DNA of 64,000 nt from Anaerolineae bacterium (lineage in GTDB: Bacteria; Chloroflexota; Anaerolineae; Caldilineales; Caldilineaceae): NCBI GenBank assembly GCA_030432295.1, contig JAUIHI010000002.1, positions 62,001 to 126,000 of the forward strand, given 5' to 3'. The translations under genes were made by a program, and so were the position numbers. Positions 52,320 to 58,961 of this stretch are shown here, piece by piece. Positions within the stretch are counted from its first letter, which is position 1. Each line of letters starts with the position of its first letter. Under the pieces are notes generated by a model. That model made no database searches. It saw only the letters and a list, made by a program, of their open reading frames with translations, and was not told the DNA's origin.

Positions 52320-55133
52320 ATGAAGAAATTATTACAAAAACGCTTTGTCCGTTTGCTCCTCGTTCTTGCCCTCGGGGGGCTAATCCCCGTGGGGCTGGTG
52401 GTGCTTCCTGGCCTGTTGGACCAAGCGGAGGCTATACCAACCATCAAGAAGATGTCCACCAACGCCCACCTGGGCCAGGCCCTGGTCTCTGGCGTACGCA
52501 CGGCCGCGGCTGCCGAACTTGAGGGAGAGTTGGACCCGATTGCCGATGTCCTCTTCGGCCAGCCCGATTTCTCCACAGGCACTGCACCCGACACGCCCAC
52601 GGCCACAAACCTGAACGCTCCCGGGGATATCTTCGTCTTCGACCTGACCGGCCAGCTCTTTATGGCCGACACGGCCCACAACCGGGTACTGATCTGGGAC
52701 AGCGTTGACTTCTATTTGGACGGAGACCCGGCCAATGTGGTCTTGGGCCAGCCCGACTTTGAGACGACGGAGGTGCTGGACCCACCCAACGACGCCAGCA
52801 TGAACGCCCCCAAGGGGATCACTGTGGGCTTTGACGGACTCATTTACGTCTCGGACACAGGCAACAACCGGGTGCTGGTCTTCTTTCCCTATAACTATAT
52901 GGATGATGACTATTATCCCGGCGAATCCTATCCCATCTTCGTGAACTATCAGGATGCTGACTATGTGCTGGGCCAGCCCGACTTTGAGAGCAACGGGGCC
53001 CGGCCCACCAACAGCAACACCCTGAATCAGCCCCACGGCATCGTGACCGATGTCAAGGACAATCTGGTGCTGGCCGACCACGGCAACAACCGGGTGCTGA
53101 TCTTCGAGTGGAGCGAAGCTGGCACCATCGGCCCCTCTGCCAACTGGGTAGTGGGCCAGGGAGACACAGATGCGGGAATCTTTACACTCAACGCGGCAGC
53201 GGACCCACCCACCCAAAGCAGTCTGAACGGGCCAACCGGTGTGGCCGCAGACACCCTGGGCCGGGCCATCTACGTGGCCGACACAGGCAACAACCGCATC
53301 CTGCTCTTCACCGACGATCCCCTGGATGCCGTCGCCGATGGGGTGATCGGCCAGCCCAACTATGTGAGCAAAGCGCCCAACAACGGCGGTATCAGCGCCA
53401 CCAGCCTCAATCATCCCACGGGGCTGAAGATGGATGCGGGCAGCCGTCTGTTTGTGGCCGACAGCCACAACCACCGGGTGCTCACCTTCGACCTGACCGC
53501 CACCGAAGTCACGGCGGACGCGGTCTTCGGCCAGCCCGATTTTGCCAGCAACACAGCCAACCACAGCGGTATCAGCGCCTCCACCCTCTACACGCCCACG
53601 GGCATTGCCACCGACGCCCTCTACATGGACGTCTACATCACCGACGGGGGCAACAACCGCACCCTGCAATACTATCAGCCCCTGCAAAACCCCCAGCCCG
53701 TCATCGCCGAATTGAATCCTGGCACCGTGCCGCCAGGCTTGACCGACTTCAGCTTCCTGGACTACGGGACAGACGGGTCGTTTGAGGTCGCCATCTGGGG
53801 GTCTGGCATCATCTCGGACACGGTGATCGAGGTCAACGGCGTGGCCCGCTCCACCGGTACCGACTTTCTGGGGTTGGCCTACACCGAGATCCAGGCCAGC
53901 GAGGTGGTCACCACTGGCCAGATCACCATCACCCTGCGCAATCCTGCACCGGGCGGCGGCGTCTCCAACCCCTTCGCCCTGGATATCTACGAACCCCTGC
54001 CCGGTGACGACCTGGCCGACAGCGTCATCGGCCAGCAGAGCTTCACCAGCAACGAAGGCACCTTTGGCCGCATCTCCGCCGCCACTCTCTTCCAGCCCAG
54101 CGGCATGGTGGTGGACCCGGAGAGCGGACGCATCTTCGTGGCCGACACGGGCAACGCCCGGGTGCTGAGCTGGCCCAGCGAAGAGGCCCAGGCCAACGGC
54201 GGCGCGGCCGATCTGGTCATCGGCAAGCCCGACTTTTACACCTACTTCTACGACGCTGGGTTGGGCCTCAACCTCGGCCGCCCCGTTGGGCTCGCCCTGG
54301 ACAACGAGGGCAATCTCTACGTAACCGATGCCCAGGAAAATGTGGTCCTGGTCTACACCCGGCCCTTCACCAACGGTATGGACGCGGCTCTAATCATCCG
54401 CAATCTCTTCAACCCGCTGGATCTGGCTCTGGACAGCCAGGACAATCTCTACGTGGCCGACACCTTCAACCACCGGGTGCTCTTTTACGAGACACCCCTG
54501 GCCAGCGGCGACACTACGCCGGATCAGGTCTTCGGCCAGCCGGACATGGACGGCGGAGAGCCTAACGCAGGGGGCAGCATCAGCGCCGAGAGCCTGCACT
54601 ATCCCAGCGGTGTGGCAGTGGACGGGGCGGACAATCTCTACGTCTCCGACAGCCAGAACCATCGGGTGCTGGTCTATCTGGATCCGGCCAGCGGAGATAC
54701 CAGCGCCGATGTCGTCTTCGGCCAGATGGGCGACTTTACCACGGGCACGGCCAACAAAGGCGGGGTGAGCGCGCAGAGCCTGAACTATCCCTACGGCCTG
54801 CTGGTGGATGGGGACGGCAATCTCTATGTCTCCGACGCGGACAACAACCGGGTGCTGGGCTACGCCGCTCCCCTGGGCACAGACACGGTGGCGGATCTGG
54901 TCATCGGCCAATCCGGCTCCTTTGCCCGGGGCGCGGTCAACCAGGGGCGCCGCACGGCCCAGGGCAATGATGCCCGCAACCAGGCCACCCTGCGCGGGCC
55001 GACTTCCATCGGACTCAACGCGAACGGGGACCTCTTTGTGGCCGACAACGGCAACAACCGTATCCTCGGCTTCCGGGAGAGCAAGATCATCCAAGTGCAG
55101 TGGGACCTATTCCTGCCCAGTATGGCGCGATAG
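52320..55133 (+). CDS. Secreted NHL-repeat beta-propeller protein with central IPT/TIG domain (cassette C)
   Basis: 937 residues. The N-terminus MKKLLQKRFVRLLLVLALGG and following hydrophobic residues act as signal or anchor. Twelve NHL-type repeats with NNRVL/NHRVL marks lie six on each side of an IPT/TIG region (PVIAELNPGTVPPGL...LRNPAPGGGVSNP). The C-terminus is LFLPSMAR. RBS AAGGAGG is strong. It shares the motif (A)xLEGELDxIADVLFGQPDF after the signal region with the other two. Confidence 0.88.
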   Translation: MKKLLQKRFVRLLLVLALGGLIPVGLVVLPGLLDQAEAIPTIKKMSTNAHLGQALVSGVRTAAAAELEGELDPIADVLFGQPDFSTGTAPDTPTATNLNAPGDIFVFDLTGQLFMADTAHNRVLIWDSVDFYLDGDPANVVLGQPDFETTEVLDPPNDASMNAPKGITVGFDGLIYVSDTGNNRVLVFFPYNYMDDDYYPGESYPIFVNYQDADYVLGQPDFESNGARPTNSNTLNQPHGIVTDVKDNLVLADHGNNRVLIFEWSEAGTIGPSANWVVGQGDTDAGIFTLNAAADPPTQSSLNGPTGVAADTLGRAIYVADTGNNRILLFTDDPLDAVADGVIGQPNYVSKAPNNGGISATSLNHPTGLKMDAGSRLFVADSHNHRVLTFDLTATEVTADAVFGQPDFASNTANHSGISASTLYTPTGIATDALYMDVYITDGGNNRTLQYYQPLQNPQPVIAELNPGTVPPGLTDFSFLDYGTDGSFEVAIWGSGIISDTVIEVNGVARSTGTDFLGLAYTEIQASEVVTTGQITITLRNPAPGGGVSNPFALDIYEPLPGDDLADSVIGQQSFTSNEGTFGRISAATLFQPSGMVVDPESGRIFVADTGNARVLSWPSEEAQANGGAADLVIGKPDFYTYFYDAGLGLNLGRPVGLALDNEGNLYVTDAQENVVLVYTRPFTNGMDAALIIRNLFNPLDLALDSQDNLYVADTFNHRVLFYETPLASGDTTPDQVFGQPDMDGGEPNAGGSISAESLHYPSGVAVDGADNLYVSDSQNHRVLVYLDPASGDTSADVVFGQMGDFTTGTANKGGVSAQSLNYPYGLLVDGDGNLYVSDADNNRVLGYAAPLGTDTVADLVIGQSGSFARGAVNQGRRTAQGNDARNQATLRGPTSIGLNANGDLFVADNGNNRILGFRESKIIQVQWDLFLPSMAR

Positions 55134-55262
55134 GGGGAAGCGATTGAGAGATTGAGAGATTAGGAGATTGATGCGTGTCAATCGCCCAATCTCCAATCTC
55201 CCAATCGCTTGTCCAACAAACAAATCTCCCATTCATCCAATCTATTCGGAAGAGAATCAATC

Positions 55263-55616
55263 ATGAACCGAAACGCGACTGAAACCCAACTGATCGACAA
55301 AGCAGGCACAGACTCCGCCTTCCGGCGTCGCCTGCTGGCAGACCCCAGAGCCGCCATTGCCGAAATGCTGGGCATGCCCCTGCCGCCGGGAATGGAGATC
55401 ACCGTACTGGAAGAGCAGCCGGGGCAGCACTACCTCGTCCTGCCCCCGGCCCCGCCGAACCTGGACGCCCTGCCCCTGGACGAACTGGATATGGCCCTGG
55501 TCGGTGGCGGGCGCACCCTGCGACCATATTGGGTTAATGCATCCCCCAAGAACCAAATGGGGGGAGAACGTGCCTTCGGCAGACGAGCCAAAAGCGCATC
55601 CAACGCTTCCTGCTGA
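55263..55616 (+). CDS. NHLP-type RiPP precursor peptide 6 (cassette C)
   Basis: 117 residues from the ATG at 55263 (MNRNATETQLIDKAG). Leader: DSAFRRRLLADPRAAIAEML, VLEEQPGQHYLVLPPAPP, LDMALVGGG. The core begins RTLRPYW, is Lys/Arg/Asn/Ser-rich and ends SNASC, with one Cys. RBS GGAAGAG. The upstream in-frame Met at 55209 lies in a low-complexity repeat and is not used. Confidence 0.88.
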   Translation: MNRNATETQLIDKAGTDSAFRRRLLADPRAAIAEMLGMPLPPGMEITVLEEQPGQHYLVLPPAPPNLDALPLDELDMALVGGGRTLRPYWVNASPKNQMGGERAFGRRAKSASNASC

Positions 55617-55656
55617 CCTGCTCACCACTCTATTCATCCAAAAAGGCCTACCCATC

Positions 55657-56013
55657 ATGACAATCATTACCCCATCTCGCCAGGAAATCGACGCCCGCAT
55701 CGTTGACTGGGCCAACACAGACCCCGCCTTCCGCCAGCGCCTGCTGGACGACCCCAAAGCCGCCCTGGCCGAAATGCTGGGCATGGCCCTGCCGCTGGGA
55801 ATGGCCATCACTGTGCTGGAGGAGCAGCCGGGCCAGCACTATCTGGTCCTGCCCCCGGCCCCGCCCAGCCTGAACGCCCTGCCTCTGGACGAACTGGATC
55901 TGGCCCTGGTCGGCGGCGGGCGGACCCTGCGACCGATACTTTTCCCCTGTGGCATGCGCAATACAAGAGCCGCCAATCGTCCTGCAGGAAATACATCCCA
56001 GAGTTCCTGCTGA
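55657..56013 (+). CDS. NHLP-type RiPP precursor peptide 7 (cassette C)
   Basis: 118 residues from the ATG at 55657 (MTIITPSRQEIDARI). Leader: DPAFRQRLLDDPKAALAEML, VLEEQPGQHYLVLPPAPP, LDLALVGGG. The core begins RTLRPILFPCG and ends TSQSSC, with two Cys and several Ser/Thr. An upstream open frame overlaps precursor 6 in another phase and is spurious. It is followed by the cassette C GNAT. Confidence 0.9.
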   Translation: MTIITPSRQEIDARIVDWANTDPAFRQRLLDDPKAALAEMLGMALPLGMAITVLEEQPGQHYLVLPPAPPSLNALPLDELDLALVGGGRTLRPILFPCGMRNTRAANRPAGNTSQSSC

Positions 56014-56029
56014 GGCTGGGGAGGTATAG

Positions 56030-56908
56030 ATGATCGCCATTCACCCACTCGACGCCGGTTCTGTGCAGCCCTTTGCCCTGATGGTGCGTCCGGGCCTGCG
56101 TCAATACGTGCTCAACATCGACGCCGATCCCAATCTGCTGGCGTTGGGTGCGTCCATTTGGGGGCAGGCAGCCGGTGTGGCGGTTGTCCACACGGGCAAC
56201 GAAGCTGCCCAGTTGATGGATCTCTACGTGCTGCCCGCCTATCGCCAAGCTGGCGTTGGCACGGCCCTGCTGGCAGCGATGGAGGAAGCGGTCCAAAGCT
56301 CCGGCGTCGGCAAACTCCACACCCTCTATCGCCCGGACGAACACACTCCGGCCTTCGAGCGGGTTCTGGCCAAAGCGGGCTGGGCCGAGCCACAGCTTAC
56401 CCACCTTGTCTTTTGGACGACCCGGGGGCAGGACGCGCTCCATCTGGACTGGGTGCAGAAGTATCGCTTCCGTCCGCCCTATGAGGTGATCCCCTGGCCG
56501 GAGGTCACCGAAGCCGAGCGCGCTTGCATCGCAGCGCGTGGCGAGGCGGGCTGGTATCCGACTGGTCTGTCACCCTTCCATCGCCCCGTCGAAGCCTGGG
56601 ACCCGGAGACCAGCCTGGGCCTGCGCTATCACGGCGAGATTGTGGGCTGGGTGCTGAACGTGCGCGAAGCACCCCTGCAACTGCTCATCGAGATTCTCTT
56701 TGTGGATCCGCCCCTGCAACGGCTGGGCAAAGGCTTTATGCTCATTGGCGAAGTGACCCGGCGCTGCTGGGAGATCGGGATGGAGGATATGTACTGGCGG
56801 GCCAGCCCGGACAACGAGCCGATGGTGCGCTGGTCCCGGCGTGCCTTCCAAAACGCGCTGCTGGAGGAGTACCCGGAGTGGACCAGCGAAAAGGTGTTGT
56901 TGCGATAG
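56030..56908 (+). CDS. Tandem-GNAT acyltransferase, cassette C (intact)
   Basis: 292 residues. The first half has LPAYRQAGVGTALLAAMEEA as acyl-CoA motif; the second has SLGLRYHGEIVGWVLNVRE and DPPLQRLGKGFMLIGE. The tail is YWRASPDNEPMVRWSRRAF...EWTSEKVLLR. A strong GGGGAGGT lies six bases before the ATG. It differs from the cassette A and B enzymes in the middle (RGQDALHLDWVQKYRF replaces CSAGYDGWAQRYRF). The peptide substrate is inferred from context. Confidence 0.88.
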   Translation: MIAIHPLDAGSVQPFALMVRPGLRQYVLNIDADPNLLALGASIWGQAAGVAVVHTGNEAAQLMDLYVLPAYRQAGVGTALLAAMEEAVQSSGVGKLHTLYRPDEHTPAFERVLAKAGWAEPQLTHLVFWTTRGQDALHLDWVQKYRFRPPYEVIPWPEVTEAERACIAARGEAGWYPTGLSPFHRPVEAWDPETSLGLRYHGEIVGWVLNVREAPLQLLIEILFVDPPLQRLGKGFMLIGEVTRRCWEIGMEDMYWRASPDNEPMVRWSRRAFQNALLEEYPEWTSEKVLLR

Positions 56909-57027
56909 CTGGCGGGTCAAGTCCAGAGAACGAGGCCATGTGGCGCTGGTCCCGCAGGGCATTCTTGGGGGAGGGGCTGGTCGATCAGTACGACGAGTGG
57001 TACACTGAGAAAACCCTAATTTCTTGA
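56909..57027 (+). pseudogene. C-terminal remnant of a second GNAT
   Basis: Directly after the cassette C GNAT stop, the frame ending at 57027 reads SSPENEAMWRWSRRAFLG, then EGLVDQYDEWYTEKTLIS. This is again the GNAT C-terminus. Compared with intact genes there is an extra A near 56919 and everything upstream is missing. Its stop overlaps the TTG alternative start of the oligopeptidase, which suggests that a GNAT gene once preceded it in an operon. Confidence 0.8.
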
Positions 57028-57047
57028 GTGACACGCGTTTGTTGTCA

Positions 57048-58961
57048 ATGAACCGACCAGCCATGCCCCCCGCAATCGCCGAACAAAATCAGCGCACACA
57101 GGACTGGTTCCAGCAACCCGGCAGCGACAATCTGCGAGCATCCATCCGCGCTCGGCTGGCCCAACTGATCGACACCCCGCCGCAAGACGACCAGCCGGAA
57201 ACTGCCCGGTTCATCCCCAGCCCAGACGGACGCTGGCTGGCCTGGGCGATTACCAATCCCGCTACCGATTTGCAGACCTGGCGGGTTCGTTCCGCCAGCG
57301 ACTCGGAAGCAGTCCCGGAACAGATTGAGGGTGTTTTTCCCAGCGGCATCGCCTGGCTGCCCGACGGAACCGGTTTTTATTACGACCGCTTTCTGCCCTA
57401 TCCCGGCGGCCACGGACTCTATTTCCACGCTATCGGCACATCCCAGGCCGATGACACCTGCCACCTCTACCAGCCTGCCCACCCGGAGCGCTACTACCAG
57501 CCGAGCATCAGCCCGGATGGGCGCTGGCTGGCTGTCTCCACACTCAACGGCAGCGCGGCCAATCTGCTCGCTGTACGTCGGACAAGGGGTCCGAAGGAGA
57601 CCCACAGTCCGACGTACACAGAACTCATCTCCCACTTCACTGGCCGCGACGACATCCTCCACTGGCAGGCCGACGAACTCATCTGCCGGGCTGTGGAGCC
57701 GGACGCGCTCAGCGGCCAACTGATCGCCTTCGATCTCTCCGGTCTACCAGACAAACCACCCATCCGCCGCACGCTTCTGCCCGCGGGCGAACTGCCCCTG
57801 CTCGACGCCGTTGCACTGGGCGATGGCTGGATTGCCAGCTATCTCAACCGGGGCTGGGCCGAACTGCACCGACTCGACGGTCAGGGCCAATGGCTGGAGA
57901 ATGTGCCGTTGCCCGGTCTGGGCAAAGTGGAGTGGATGGAGACAGTTTCAGAAGTCGGGCTTTTGCCGCCGAGAAGTTGGACTTTTGACAAAAGTCCAAC
58001 TTCTGTCATCCCCCATCTGCGCTTTGCCTACACCGACTACACCCGGCCCGCTCAGGTCTATACCTGGAAGCCGGGCCAAACAAATTGTCAACCGGAAGAA
58101 GTGGTGACTTTCCTGACCTTCGACCCCGCGGATTTCGTCACCCGCGCCCACACCGTCCCCAGCGCGGACGGCACGCCCATCCCCCTTTTCCTGGCCCAGC
58201 GCCGGGATGTGACGACGACACCCTGCCCGACGATTCTTTACGCCTACGGGGGACTGGGCTATAGCCTCACTCCCCGCTTCTCCGCCGATATCCTGGCCTG
58301 GCTGGAGATGGGCGGCATTTTCGCCTCGGTCTGTGCGCGGGGTGGCGGCGAATTGGGGGAGCGCTGGCATCAGGCCGCGGTCGGCCCGACGAAACAGCGC
58401 ACCTTCGACGACGTGCTGACCGCGGCCCGTTGGCTGATAGGCGAGGGGATCACAACGCCTTCCCAATTGGGTTTGTGGGGCACGAGCAACGGCGGCCTGA
58501 CCGCGGGGGCCTGCCTGAGCCAACAGCCCAAACTTTTCGGAGCGGCTGTGATAGAATCGGGGCTGCTGGATATGCTGGACTATCCCCGTCTGGGCCGGGG
58601 CGCGGACTGGCTGACCGAATACGGCGACCCGGACGAGCCAGCCCAGCGGGAAGTATTGGCGGCCTATTCGCCCCTCCACAACATCCGGCCAGGGACCACC
58701 TACCCGCCGACACTCGTCACTACCAGCGACAACGACCCGCGGGTGGGGGAAGCCCACAGCCTGCGCTTTGCAGAAATGCTTCAAACTGCCCAGGCGGGCA
58801 ACGCCCCTATTCTTCTGCGGGTCCATCCCGGCGGCGGTCACGGCGATCAGCCCAGCCAGGATCAATGGCTGGATCGGGCCGCGGATCGGCTGGCCTTTTT
58901 CGCCGTCCATTTGGGACTTGTAACGCGGACTGTTAGTCCGCCCAGAGCAGAGAAGCAATGA
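57048..58961 (+). CDS. Prolyl oligopeptidase family serine peptidase (S9)
   Basis: About 637 residues from the ATG at 57048; a TTG at 57024 is possible. An N-terminal beta-propeller-like region (RFIPSPDGRWLAWAI, PSISPDGRWLAVSTL) is followed by an alpha/beta hydrolase. Candidate catalytic residues are Ser480 in WGTSNGG, Asp in VTTSDNDPRVG and His in HPGGGHG. POP enzymes cleave short peptides after Pro, and such proteases mature some lanthipeptides (family knowledge). The stop overlaps the LanM start. Every precursor core carries RT(L/M)RP, so Pro-specific trimming is plausible. Two palindromic repeats are inserted in frame near residues 176-190 and 309-319. Confidence 0.9.
   Translation: MNRPAMPPAIAEQNQRTQDWFQQPGSDNLRASIRARLAQLIDTPPQDDQPETARFIPSPDGRWLAWAITNPATDLQTWRVRSASDSEAVPEQIEGVFPSGIAWLPDGTGFYYDRFLPYPGGHGLYFHAIGTSQADDTCHLYQPAHPERYYQPSISPDGRWLAVSTLNGSAANLLAVRRTRGPKETHSPTYTELISHFTGRDDILHWQADELICRAVEPDALSGQLIAFDLSGLPDKPPIRRTLLPAGELPLLDAVALGDGWIASYLNRGWAELHRLDGQGQWLENVPLPGLGKVEWMETVSEVGLLPPRSWTFDKSPTSVIPHLRFAYTDYTRPAQVYTWKPGQTNCQPEEVVTFLTFDPADFVTRAHTVPSADGTPIPLFLAQRRDVTTTPCPTILYAYGGLGYSLTPRFSADILAWLEMGGIFASVCARGGGELGERWHQAAVGPTKQRTFDDVLTAARWLIGEGITTPSQLGLWGTSNGGLTAGACLSQQPKLFGAAVIESGLLDMLDYPRLGRGADWLTEYGDPDEPAQREVLAAYSPLHNIRPGTTYPPTLVTTSDNDPRVGEAHSLRFAEMLQTAQAGNAPILLRVHPGGGHGDQPSQDQWLDRAADRLAFFAVHLGLVTRTVSPPRAEKQ
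57572..57618. repeat. Palindromic insert in frame in the oligopeptidase gene (1)
   Basis: TGTACGTCGGAC and GTCCGACGTACA are perfect complements with a 23-base loop, coding for VRRTRGPKETHSPTY in the propeller region. The reading frame is kept. Confidence 0.75.
57973..58003. repeat. Palindromic insert in frame in the oligopeptidase gene (2)
   Basis: GAAGTTGGACTTTTG and CAAAAGTCCAACTTC are perfect 15-base complements around one base, coding for RSWTFDKSPTS. Such a long perfect palindrome in a coding region points to insertion of a mobile repeat. Confidence 0.8.

Noticed and set aside
55357-55656. Extended frame fused upstream of precursor 7
   Set aside because: It overlaps precursor 6 in another phase with no family resemblance; the precursor begins at the ATG at 55657.
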